A stretch of DNA of 19,713 bases from Candidatus Rifleibacteriota bacterium (lineage in GTDB: Bacteria; Riflebacteria; Ozemobacteria; Ozemobacterales; Ozemobacteraceae). Positions within the stretch are counted from its first letter, which is position 1; each line of letters begins with the position of its first letter. The DNA lies in contig JAKQOH010000002.1 in assembly GCA_029565415.1 (NCBI GenBank), positions 1 to 19,713 of the forward strand, given 5' to 3'. The notes beneath the pieces were generated by a model. The model was not told the origin of the DNA. It saw nothing but the letters and a program-made list of their open reading frames with translations, and ran no database searches. The translations under genes and the position numbers were made by a program. Positions 7,680 to 15,527 of the stretch are shown here, one piece after another.

Positions 7680-10600
7680 ATCTCGCCGCCATCTGCATCA
7701 GGAGGCCGGTCTTCACACTGATGATGACCCTGGCCCTCGTCGTCCTGGGCATGTTCTCGTATCAACAACTCGGCCTCGACCTCATGCCGAAAATGGATTT
7801 CCCGATCGTACGCATCTCGGTGACCCTGCCGGGCGCCAGCCCCGAAGAGGTCGAAACCCAGATCGCCAAGCCCATCGAGGAAGCCGTCAACACGGTCGGC
7901 GGCATCGACGAACTCAACACCAAGTGCCTGTTCGGACAGGCCAGCATCATCGTCAAGTTCGTCCTCGAAAAGGATATCGATGTCGCCGCCCAGGAAGTTC
8001 GCGACCGCATCGCGCGCATCACCAAGGACCTGCCCGAAGGCACCGAGGCCCCGCTGGTCGAAAAAATGGATCCCGACGCGATGCCGGTCGTCACCCTCGT
8101 CATCCGCGGACCGAAGGCGATGCCGCTCCGCGATCTGACCTATTTCGCGCGCAAGCGGATCAAGGAGCAGCTCGAAGCCATCGACGGGGTCGGCGCCATC
8201 CAGATCGTCGGCGGCCGCGAACGCGAGATCCGCATCGTCGCCGACGCAAAAAAATTGGGTGCATATAATATTTCTTCATCTATGTTGAAGGATGCGCTCA
8301 AGAGTCAGAACGTCGAGATCCCCGGGGGCAACGTGACCGAAGGCCCGAACGAGCTGATCCTGCGCACCCTCGGCCGCATCGACAACCCGGCAAGTTTCTC
8401 GGAAGTGATCATCACCACCCAGAACGGCGTGCCGATCCGCATGAAAGACATCGCCGAAATCCTCGATGACGAGGCCGAACCCCGCAGTCTGGCCCGTCTC
8501 GACGGCGAACCGGCGCTTTCCCTCGTCATCCAGAAACAGTCGGGCGTCAACACCCTCGACGTGATCGACCGCATCCAGAAACGTCTCGAGGAGTTGAAGA
8601 AGAACTTCCCGGCGGGCATTTCCTTCATCTCGATCCGCGACTCGTCGAAATTCATCAAATCCTCGCTCCACGAGCTCGAAACCCATCTGGTCCTCGGCTC
8701 GCTGTGCGCCTCCCTGGTCGTGCTGCTGTTCATGGGCAATCTCGTCTCGACCTTCATCTCGGCTCTCGCCATCCCCGTCTCGCTGATCTCGACCTTCCTG
8801 CTGATGCGGCTGATGGGCTTCACGCTGAATAACATGTCGATGCTCGGCCTGACCCTCGCCGTCGGTATCGTCATCGACGACGCGATCGTCGTCCTGGAAA
8901 ATATCTTCAGGCATATTGAAGAAAAGCATTCGGATGCCGAGACGGCCGCAAACGAGGCCACATCCGAAATCTACATGGCGGTCATGGCGACGTCGCTCTC
9001 TCTGGCCGTCATTTTCCTGCCCGTGGCGTTCATGGAGGGCATCATCGGCCGGTTCCTGAACAATTTCGGCCTCACGATCGCCTTCGCCATCCTGATCTCG
9101 GTTTTCGTCTCGTTCACCCTGACCCCGATGCTCTGCTCGCGCTTCTTCCGCTACCGGTTCGCTCGCGGCTCGGGCCACAGCAAGCAGTCGGGCTTTTTCA
9201 GCAGGATCGATGCCGGTTACGGGCGGCTGCTGAACTACTCCCTGCGGCACCGGTGGCAGATCGTGATCGCCGCCGTCGTCTGCGTGATGATGACCCTTCC
9301 GATCGGGAAGCTGCTGTCGCTGGACTTCATGCCCAACGACGACACGAACGAGTTCAGCGTCTTCTTCCGCGCCGACGAGGGCAGTTCCCTCGAAGGAACG
9401 AAGAAGATTCTCGAGGAAATCGAGGCGAAGCTCTCGACCCTCCGGGGCGTCCAGCATGTCTTCGCGACCATCGGTGAAGGCTCCGGCGCCGGCGTCAACG
9501 AGGGACAGGTGTTCATCCAGCTCGTCGATATCTCGGAACGCAAATTTTCCCAGTTCGACGTGATGGAAGACGCGCGCCGGATCATGAAGCCCTACAAGGA
9601 TCTGCGGCCCGCCGTCCAGGCTTCGAGCGGCTTCGGAGGCGGCTCCCGCATGTCCGACACCAGCTACTCGATCGCCGGTCCCGATCTGAACAAAATCAAC
9701 GAGTATGTCGAGGCGATCGTCGAAAAGATCCGCACCAGCGACAAGATCGGAAACGCCGACTCCTCGTATATCAGCCGCAAGCCGGAAGTGCACGTGCGGC
9801 TCGACCGGGAGCGCGCCTATCGGCTCGGAGTGCGTCTCGACGTTCTTTCGACTTCGCTGCGCACCCTCGTCGGCGGGGCGGACCAGATCACCCGGTTCAA
9901 GGAGAACGACGAGCTCTACGAGGTCCGCGTCCGGCTGCGGCCCGAGGATCGCGGGAATCCCGACAGCATCTCCGGCCTCCTGTTGCCCACGACGCTCGGA
10001 ACGCTCGTCCGGCTCGACTCGGTGGCCTCGGTCACGACCGGCTTCGGCCCGGCCCAGATCGACCGGCGCAACCGGCAGCGAAGTATCACGGTCAATATAA
10101 ATCTTGGCAAGGGCGCCGCACTCGGCGACGTGAACAAGATCGTGGAACAGGCCGCCGCGGAGCTGAAGATGCCGGCGGAATACACGGGCACCCTGATCGG
10201 CCGTTCCCGGGAAATGGCCCGGACGATGCGGGGATTCCTGATCGCGTTTTTCATGAGCGCCATCTTCATGTACATGATCCTGGCCTCCCAGTTCGAAAGC
10301 CTGCTGCACCCCGTCACGATCATGCTGTCGCTGCCGCTCTCGATCCCCTTCGCCCTGTTCTCGCTGCTGATCACGGGGAACTCGGTGAACATCTACTCGC
10401 TGCTGGGCGTCTTCATGCTGTTCGGCATCGTGAAGAAGAACGCGATCCTCCAGATCGATTACACGAACACGCTGCGGGAGCAGGGCCTGGCGCGGAAGGA
10501 AGCCGTCATCGAGGCCAACCACGCCCGATTCCGTCCGATCCTGATGACGACGGTGACGCTCATTGCCGGCATGTTGCCCATGGCCTTCGGCAAGGGCGCC

Positions 10601-10753
10601 GGCGCCGCCACCCGGGCATCGATGGCCATCACGATCATCGGCGGCCAGAGCTTGTGCCTGCTCATCACCCTTCTGCTGACCCCCGTCGCCTACACGCTGT
10701 TCGACGATTTGATGACCTGGATCTGGAAACATCTGCCAAAGATCAAACAATAG
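7676..10753 (+). CDS. RND-family efflux pump (AcrB-like, HAE-type), 1025 aa
   Basis: Inner-membrane trimeric proton antiporter and motor of the right efflux system. Starting at GTG 7676 gives MNLAAICIRRPVFTLMM, the standard RND N-terminus, followed by YQQLGLDLMPKMDFPIVRIS. Length is typical of the family. Two homologous halves are visible: the TM2-TM6 block starts near residue 337 (HLVLGSLCASLVVLLFMGNL), and the second near GFLIAFFMSAIFMYMILASQ. TM4 carries the proton-relay pair D401-D402 in GLTLAVGIVIDDAIVVLENI, and TM10 carries K921-N922 in FGIVKKNAILQIDY, matching AcrB D407/D408 and K940. All residues needed for proton coupling are therefore present. It lacks metal-pump context, so drug, lipid or metabolite export is likelier; the substrate is not determinable. 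A terminator follows 17 bp after the stop. Confidence 0.96.
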   Translation: MNLAAICIRRPVFTLMMTLALVVLGMFSYQQLGLDLMPKMDFPIVRISVTLPGASPEEVETQIAKPIEEAVNTVGGIDELNTKCLFGQASIIVKFVLEKDIDVAAQEVRDRIARITKDLPEGTEAPLVEKMDPDAMPVVTLVIRGPKAMPLRDLTYFARKRIKEQLEAIDGVGAIQIVGGREREIRIVADAKKLGAYNISSSMLKDALKSQNVEIPGGNVTEGPNELILRTLGRIDNPASFSEVIITTQNGVPIRMKDIAEILDDEAEPRSLARLDGEPALSLVIQKQSGVNTLDVIDRIQKRLEELKKNFPAGISFISIRDSSKFIKSSLHELETHLVLGSLCASLVVLLFMGNLVSTFISALAIPVSLISTFLLMRLMGFTLNNMSMLGLTLAVGIVIDDAIVVLENIFRHIEEKHSDAETAANEATSEIYMAVMATSLSLAVIFLPVAFMEGIIGRFLNNFGLTIAFAILISVFVSFTLTPMLCSRFFRYRFARGSGHSKQSGFFSRIDAGYGRLLNYSLRHRWQIVIAAVVCVMMTLPIGKLLSLDFMPNDDTNEFSVFFRADEGSSLEGTKKILEEIEAKLSTLRGVQHVFATIGEGSGAGVNEGQVFIQLVDISERKFSQFDVMEDARRIMKPYKDLRPAVQASSGFGGGSRMSDTSYSIAGPDLNKINEYVEAIVEKIRTSDKIGNADSSYISRKPEVHVRLDRERAYRLGVRLDVLSTSLRTLVGGADQITRFKENDELYEVRVRLRPEDRGNPDSISGLLLPTTLGTLVRLDSVASVTTGFGPAQIDRRNRQRSITVNINLGKGAALGDVNKIVEQAAAELKMPAEYTGTLIGRSREMARTMRGFLIAFFMSAIFMYMILASQFESLLHPVTIMLSLPLSIPFALFSLLITGNSVNIYSLLGVFMLFGIVKKNAILQIDYTNTLREQGLARKEAVIEANHARFRPILMTTVTLIAGMLPMAFGKGAGAATRASMAITIIGGQSLCLLITLLLTPVAYTLFDDLMTWIWKHLPKIKQ

Positions 10754-10769
10754 TTCATACAATATCTTC

Positions 10770-10809
10770 ACGCGGCCGGGAGGGATCGTGTCTCCCGGCC
10801 GTGTTTTTT
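10770..10809 (+). terminator. Rho-independent terminator of the right efflux operon
   Basis: A perfect 10-bp GC stem, CGGCCGGGAG (10773-10782) with CTCCCGGCCG (10792-10801), encloses a 9-nt loop. It can extend three more pairs (one a G-U wobble) and is followed by a run of six T (10804-10809). It starts 17 bp after the RND stop. Confidence 0.93.
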
Positions 10810-10940
10810 GGGGGACCCTGAGGATGCAGCTCCATGCCGGTATACAAGCCGCGCCGCCGCATGATAGACAGAGGAGGAACACCGCGTCAGGCGGGCTTCG
10901 CAGATCCGCCGGTCCGGCTCACGAGATGGAGAGACAAGGA

Positions 10941-12014
10941 ATGTTACGGGATTCTGTTTTCGGCTCGCTGTTGGGAACTGCGCTGGGGGACAGTCTCGGA
11001 CTTCCGCTCGAGAACCTGTCCGCCGAGCGCGCGAAACGCCTGTTTCCCCCTCCCCTGCGCCACCGGTTTCTGTTCGGCGGCGGGATGGTGTCCGACGACA
11101 CCGAGCATGCCGTCCTGACGGCCCTGGCTCTTGCCCGATCGGGCCGGAACATCGAAGCCTTCACCGGGAACCTCGGCTGGTCACTGCGGTTCTGGGTGCT
11201 CTGCATCCCGGCCGGCATCGGCTGGGCGACGCTCCGGTCGCTGGTCAAGCTGTGGCTCGGATGGAGCCCTGCGAACAGCGGCGTTTTCTCGGCCGGAAAC
11301 GGCCCCGCCATGCGCTCCCCCGTGATCGGCGCCGCCTTCCCGGACCCTTCGGAAGCAGCGATTCGCCGCGATTTCGTGCGGGCCGCCACCCGTATCACGC
11401 ATTCGGATCCCCGTGCCGAGCAGGGGGCACAGATCGCCGCCCTCGCTGCCTCCAGCGCGGCCCAGGCAGGCCGGCCGGAAGACGGCCCCAAGCAATTTTT
11501 CGACCTGGTGCCGGAAGCCCTTCCGGACCTTTCTCCGGAATGGAAGAAGCTTCTTGACGCAGCACGTATCTCGGCAGACGCGGGGACAACCACCGCCGGA
11601 TTCGCCGCAGCCCAGGGCTGGAACCGAGGCGTGAGCGGATTCATCCTGCATACCATCTCTGCGGTTATACATGCCTGGCACCGCTCTCCCGGCAACCTTC
11701 GCGAGGCCCTCGAGGATATCATCGCGGCCGGCGGGGATACGGACACGACTGCCGCCATCCTTGGCGGCATCATCGGCGCTGGATTGCCGCCCGCCGCGTT
11801 TCCCCAAGATCTGACCGACTCGTTCCGCGACTGGCCCTGGTCGGTCAATCTGTTCCGCAACTGCGGCGAAGCCATCCGGGCGGCGCTGAATCCGGCAACC
11901 ACGGCGCTACCCCCGGTTCCCATCATTTTCTGGCCGGCCGTCCTTCTGCGCAACATCGGGTTCGCCGCGATCATCCTCGCTCACGGGCTCCGCCGCCTGC
12001 TTCCCCCCTACTGA
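10941..12014 (+). CDS. ADP-ribosylglycohydrolase family protein (DraG-like), 357 aa
   Basis: Predicted Mg-dependent hydrolase that removes ADP-ribose from a protein, nucleic acid or small molecule. Diagnostic metal- and substrate-binding motifs are all present: GSLLGTALGDSLGLPLE (8-24), SDDTEHAV (51-58), GNGPAMRSPVIG (119-130), and GGDTDTTAAILGGIIGA (264-280). I place the start at ATG 10941 with GGAG about 10 bp upstream. The frame is open back to 10788, but that position lies in the terminator loop, and the ATG at 10926 has no ribosome site. No ADP-ribosyltransferase lies in the window, so the target is unknown. Oddly, the last 33 residues (PIIFWPAVLLRNIGFAAIIL, then basic RR) look like a membrane-binding helix. 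It appears to be a single-gene unit between two terminators. Confidence 0.9.
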   Translation: MLRDSVFGSLLGTALGDSLGLPLENLSAERAKRLFPPPLRHRFLFGGGMVSDDTEHAVLTALALARSGRNIEAFTGNLGWSLRFWVLCIPAGIGWATLRSLVKLWLGWSPANSGVFSAGNGPAMRSPVIGAAFPDPSEAAIRRDFVRAATRITHSDPRAEQGAQIAALAASSAAQAGRPEDGPKQFFDLVPEALPDLSPEWKKLLDAARISADAGTTTAGFAAAQGWNRGVSGFILHTISAVIHAWHRSPGNLREALEDIIAAGGDTDTTAAILGGIIGAGLPPAAFPQDLTDSFRDWPWSVNLFRNCGEAIRAALNPATTALPPVPIIFWPAVLLRNIGFAAIILAHGLRRLLPPY

Positions 12015-12038
12015 CAGACACCCTGCGCCTCTTTTGAA

Positions 12039-12073
12039 AAACGCCCCCGCCGGTTGTCCCGGCAGGGGCGTTT
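12039..12073. terminator. Shared hairpin terminator between convergent genes
   Basis: Stem AAACGCCCC (12039-12047) pairs with GGGGCGTTT (12065-12073), with an inner stem GCCGG/CCGGC (12049-12053, 12059-12063) across one mismatch and a 5-nt loop. Read on the minus strand it ends in TTTTT, so it best serves the rhodanese end of the minus-strand cluster. On the plus strand the T-run is only TTT, giving a weaker terminator for the ADP-ribosylglycohydrolase gene. Confidence 0.85.
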
Positions 12074-12094
12074 CATGTCAGGGGGATGAACCGG

Positions 12095-12475
12095 TCATGA
12101 CCGATCGGCCCTGAATCCAGCCTCCATCCAGGCCGACGTTCCTCCCTCCACGTTGAACAGGGCAACCTCGCTTCCGACCCGTCCCGAGAGCTCGGCGCAG
12201 GCCTGGGCCGACCGGCCGCCGCGCTGGCAGATCAGGAACAGCCGTTTCTTCCCTTTCAGACGTTCAATAGAACGAGATACAAGAGCAAGGGGAATATTCA
12301 GAGCCCCTGGTACATGGCCGGCAGCATACTCCTCGGGCTCCCGCACATCCACCACCAGGGTTTCTTCATCCAGCCCACCGGCCACCTGTTTCTCGAGCTC
12401 GTGAACGGAAATCCGTCCCATACCGTCGACACCTCCGAACAGGGATATGATCGTCGAGAGAAGCTTGCCGAACAT
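12095..12475 (-). CDS. Single-domain rhodanese (sulfurtransferase-like), 126 aa
   Basis: Rhodanese-homology protein, likely a sulfur carrier or transferase via a cysteine persulfide. Landmarks are VVDVREPEEYAAGHVPGALN (41-60) and the active-site loop LICQRGGRSAQAC with catalytic Cys83 (81-93), then the closing NVEGGTSAWMEAGF (108-121). It starts at ATG 12475, 2 bp after the stop of the large VIT/vWA gene, with GGAG about 8 bp upstream; a longer frame upstream is only a shadow of that gene. The first 15 residues (MFGKLLSTIISLFGG) form a hydrophobic/amphipathic segment that is not part of the domain and could associate with the membrane or act as an uncleaved anchor. Codons for residues 58-74 are unusually A/T-ending. 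It is the last gene of the minus-strand cluster. Confidence 0.93.
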   Translation of the reverse strand: MFGKLLSTIISLFGGVDGMGRISVHELEKQVAGGLDEETLVVDVREPEEYAAGHVPGALNIPLALVSRSIERLKGKKRLFLICQRGGRSAQACAELSGRVGSEVALFNVEGGTSAWMEAGFRADRS

Positions 12476-12477
12476 CG

Positions 12478-15432
12478 TCAGAACTCCACTTCCCCGACCG
12501 TGAAGGTTTCTTTCCGGTCGGTCAGCCGCATCGTGATCGAACGCCGTTTCTCGTTCGGCCGGCCGTAATTGGAGAACACGTCGACCTGGAGCGTCACGGC
12601 GCCGGACAGGGTCTGCGCGTTGCTGCCGAAGAAGTTGGTCTGGACCGTATACATCCCCTTCATCGCCTTCTTCAGCAGATACTCCTCGGGGCCGTATCCC
12701 CGGGTGAAGTCGCACGAGACGAGGCCGCCGATACCGGTGCGGTTGTACCCGTAGTAGGCCTTCTCCCCCGACGGCTCGTTGACCCACAGATCCATGTCGG
12801 TCATGTCGGCATCCCAGGTCATCACGATGCGCAGATCGAGCTCCATCGGCGTGATGAACCGGGCATCGACGCCCTTGAACTCCGTGACACCGGCCGCCTT
12901 CGCCTTCGCGATCAGGTTGTTCATCTCCTCGAGGGCCATCAGCTCGATCTCCCGGAACCGGTCATCCCAGCGTTTCTTCGCAACGACGTCCCAGAGAAGG
13001 CTCACGGCCCGCTCGAACCTGCCCAGGCGACCGAGCACCAGACCCAGGTCACGATACGACTGCGGCTCTTCGGGGCGCATCTTCAGAACCTCCTCGAAGA
13101 TGCCGGCGCTCAGCTCGAGCAGGTCGCGCTGCGCGAGCCGGTGGGCCAGAATGCGCATCAGCGCCGGATTTTCGAGTTTCAATTCTGCGAGATTCGATAG
13201 CACCTGCAATCCCAGGGCTTCGTTCTTCAGGCCATAGAAGAAGTCGGAACAGTCGAGATAAAACGCGGGCGAGGTCCCGAACTCGGCCTTTTCCTTCTGG
13301 TAGGCAGCGAACTCGGCACCCGGCTTCGCCCTCTTGATCCGCTTCAGATACGGCGTATCGGGAGTCCAGGCTTTCATCGCAACCCCGGGTTCGACCGGCC
13401 GGGTCGGGGATTCGCCGCCACCCGCCACGTCCGCCTTCGTCTTTTCCTCCACAGTGGCCTCGGAAACCGCCATGGGCGCAGGCTCCGGCATCGACATGGC
13501 TCCGGACACGGACCTCATCTGCCCCGGAGCTTCGGAGGGCATCGGCCGTGCCATCCCTTCATCCGACTCGGGGGCCCCCCCCACATCCATCATCTGTTCC
13601 CGGGCCGCGGACTTCTTTGGCCTATTCAATGCATCCGGATTCCAGGCGAAGTCGGTTTTATACCACTCGATACGGTTTTTCCAGAGGCCCAGCATCTCCT
13701 CCAGCTTGCCCCGCTCGGCGTCCTTGAGATCCGAAACGCGCTTTTCCATCACCTCGAAATATTGCTTCCGCCACTCCGGCATGGAGGCCGGCGGTACAAT
13801 TTCGTGCTCTATATATTGCTCGGGCCGTTCGAGAACGATCAGCGAGGTCTGGGGCGTGACGATGCCGTACTGCTTGCCGAGCGCGACCATTTCCTTCTCG
13901 TTTTTCTGTGGAAACGCCTCGAGATCTTCGAGCTTCTTCTGCGCCCAGAACCGGCGCAGCAGATCGCCTGCTCCGGCGTCGGACTGCTTCACGTCGAACG
14001 TGACGGTTTTGAGAACCTTTCCGACGGTGCCGAATTTCAGGGTGATCTTCGCTTCGGGGCCCGTCAACCGCCCCGCGACCTCGAACCGGCCCCGGGCCGA
14101 CCTCTGCAGTTGGGGCACAAGATCATCGCCGCCCGTGCCCTCGGCGCCGAGGAACAGGTAAACCGGGCGGCCGATGCCCTTCACCGCCTCTTCGGGCTTC
14201 ACACGCTGCAGGTTCACGTATTCCCCGCCGTTCTGCAGGGCAAGCTGACCGAGAAACGCATGATTCGCCCCGGCATCCCCGCTGAAGGCATACAGCGGAG
14301 CAGCGAACTTCGCGGGCTGGTCCTTCCCGAAATTCGAGACGCCGTCGGTGAACAGCAGATACACGTCGGGAACCGCGCCCCCGGCCGGCGGAAGCGCACC
14401 GAGCCGGGTTCCTCCGTCATAGGCGAGAGCCTCGATCGCGGCCAGCAGGGGTTTCACATCCCCGCCGGCAATCGTGAGCGTCTCCACTTTTCCGGGCTCG
14501 TTCCGGAAGGGAACGAGTTCGACCGTGACGGGCGCTGTGTTCCATGCGGCGAACGCCGCCCGCAGAAGCTCGAACTCGGCCTTGTGATCCGACTTCGCGC
14601 GCGAGCCGGAGGCATCCCACAGGATCGCCACCCGTGCAGGCTGTTTCATGGAAGGCAGATCGGCCGGGGGTTCCACGATCTCGCTGAGGCAGAAATGCGT
14701 CTCGCCCTCGGGACTTTTCTCGACAAGCACCCGCTGCGTTTTCGCATCGGGGATCGCGATCCGGAGGGTCTGGGAGAGGCTGGCCTGATCCAGCGTGGTT
14801 TCGGCGGCAAAGCCGCTCTTCCAGCTGTCGAAGCCGAAGTTCGCAAGGCTTCCGGCGCGGATTTCGGGTTTCACGCTCCCCCGCACCACCTCGACGCGCA
14901 GATGGAACTTCTCGATGGTGCCGTCGAACGCCAGCGGCAGCACGAAGAGCGATTCTCCGCCCGTTTCGGCCAGCGTCGAGACGTATTTCACCATCACCGT
15001 GCGGGTGCCGTTCGCCTCGATCGGATAGACGCGGGTCTGGAAACTGTTGCCCTTGACCTTTTCGATCAGGCCGGGGTCCACGCCGCGCCGCATCTCGGTC
15101 TCGAACACCTCGCGGCCCTTCTGCTTCTCGACGACAACGCCGTCGACGAGCATCCCGTTCACATCGAGACCGTAGCCGCTGACAGTCGCGCCTTCGGGGA
15201 GCGGAAAGGTCAGATCCCCGGCCAGTCTGCGCCCGTTGGGATTGAAGAAGGTCATCGTCAGCCGGGTCTCGGCCAGCATCCCCTCGACGACGACCTTCGC
15301 CTCGACCGAGCGGATGAGGATCGGTTTCTCGATACCCTCTCCGATCGCAAGCCGGATCAATGGCACTTCCTGGGCGATGGCCGGAATGGCACAGCCGGCA
15401 AGCAACAGCAGAATCAGCAGCAGACGTTTCAT
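12478..15432 (-). CDS. VIT + vWA + DUF2135 domain envelope protein, 984 aa
   Basis: Large exported multidomain protein, probably for protein-protein adhesion or scaffolding in the envelope. The start is ATG 15432 (GAGGAG just upstream); the frame is open 33 codons further without a ribosome site. The signal sequence ends either in a lipobox (LLLAGC, Cys14) or after AIA (about 20), so lipoprotein or periplasmic fate is undecided. Domains in order: VIT domain (about 22-150, with GDLTFPLPEGATVSGYGLDV and YPIEANGTRTVMVKY); vWA domain with an intact MIDAS start DASGS (273-277) and TDG (362-364); a Met/Pro/Glu-rich linker (about 607-682); a helical TPR-like stretch (about 737-817); and a C-terminal DUF2135-like domain (about 865-982, DMDLWVNEPSGEKAYYGYN and DFTRGYGPEEYLL). 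The vWA metal site implies Mg-dependent ligand binding. Partners are unknown; neighbours are the monohaem protein and the rhodanese. Confidence 0.92.
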   Translation of the reverse strand: MKRLLLILLLLAGCAIPAIAQEVPLIRLAIGEGIEKPILIRSVEAKVVVEGMLAETRLTMTFFNPNGRRLAGDLTFPLPEGATVSGYGLDVNGMLVDGVVVEKQKGREVFETEMRRGVDPGLIEKVKGNSFQTRVYPIEANGTRTVMVKYVSTLAETGGESLFVLPLAFDGTIEKFHLRVEVVRGSVKPEIRAGSLANFGFDSWKSGFAAETTLDQASLSQTLRIAIPDAKTQRVLVEKSPEGETHFCLSEIVEPPADLPSMKQPARVAILWDASGSRAKSDHKAEFELLRAAFAAWNTAPVTVELVPFRNEPGKVETLTIAGGDVKPLLAAIEALAYDGGTRLGALPPAGGAVPDVYLLFTDGVSNFGKDQPAKFAAPLYAFSGDAGANHAFLGQLALQNGGEYVNLQRVKPEEAVKGIGRPVYLFLGAEGTGGDDLVPQLQRSARGRFEVAGRLTGPEAKITLKFGTVGKVLKTVTFDVKQSDAGAGDLLRRFWAQKKLEDLEAFPQKNEKEMVALGKQYGIVTPQTSLIVLERPEQYIEHEIVPPASMPEWRKQYFEVMEKRVSDLKDAERGKLEEMLGLWKNRIEWYKTDFAWNPDALNRPKKSAAREQMMDVGGAPESDEGMARPMPSEAPGQMRSVSGAMSMPEPAPMAVSEATVEEKTKADVAGGGESPTRPVEPGVAMKAWTPDTPYLKRIKRAKPGAEFAAYQKEKAEFGTSPAFYLDCSDFFYGLKNEALGLQVLSNLAELKLENPALMRILAHRLAQRDLLELSAGIFEEVLKMRPEEPQSYRDLGLVLGRLGRFERAVSLLWDVVAKKRWDDRFREIELMALEEMNNLIAKAKAAGVTEFKGVDARFITPMELDLRIVMTWDADMTDMDLWVNEPSGEKAYYGYNRTGIGGLVSCDFTRGYGPEEYLLKKAMKGMYTVQTNFFGSNAQTLSGAVTLQVDVFSNYGRPNEKRRSITMRLTDRKETFTVGEVEF

Positions 15433-15482
15433 GAGACCTCTCCTCTTCACCATCGGCTTCGGGCCGGGGCGGATTGTCGGAC

Positions 15483-15491
15483 AGTATACCA
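15483..15491 (-). promoter_or_regulatory. Candidate extended -10 promoter for the VIT/vWA gene
   Basis: On the minus strand TGGTATACT forms a TGn extended -10 with TATACT, about 50 bp before ATG 15432, within the 95-bp gap after the monohaem gene. No good -35 is visible, as is usual for extended -10 promoters. It would give an internal promoter within the cluster. Confidence 0.4.
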
Positions 15492-15494
15492 AAC

Positions 15495-15527
15495 GCGGAC
15501 CCCCACGGATGGATTCCCGCGGTCCGC
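15495..15527. repeat. Inverted repeat directly after the monohaem gene stop
   Basis: GCGGACC (15495-15501) and GGTCCGC (15521-15527) are perfect 7-bp arms around a 19-nt loop, starting immediately after the stop codon of the gene at 15528. There is no T-run, so it is not a standard terminator. It may protect the mRNA end or partly attenuate transcription into the VIT/vWA gene. Confidence 0.5.

Noticed and set aside
10870..10880. AGGAGG-like ribosome site upstream of the ADP-ribosylglycohydrolase
   Set aside because: No ATG, GTG or TTG lies at a proper distance downstream, so it is probably chance.
8276..10882. Long minus-strand open frame (868 codons) opposite the RND pump
   Set aside because: It mirrors the pump codons, has a biased His/Asp/Arg/Gly composition and no recognisable domain. 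Long antisense frames are common opposite GC-rich genes.
10788..10940. N-terminal extension of the ADP-ribosylglycohydrolase
   Set aside because: The first codon lies in the terminator loop, and the translated extension has no family similarity.
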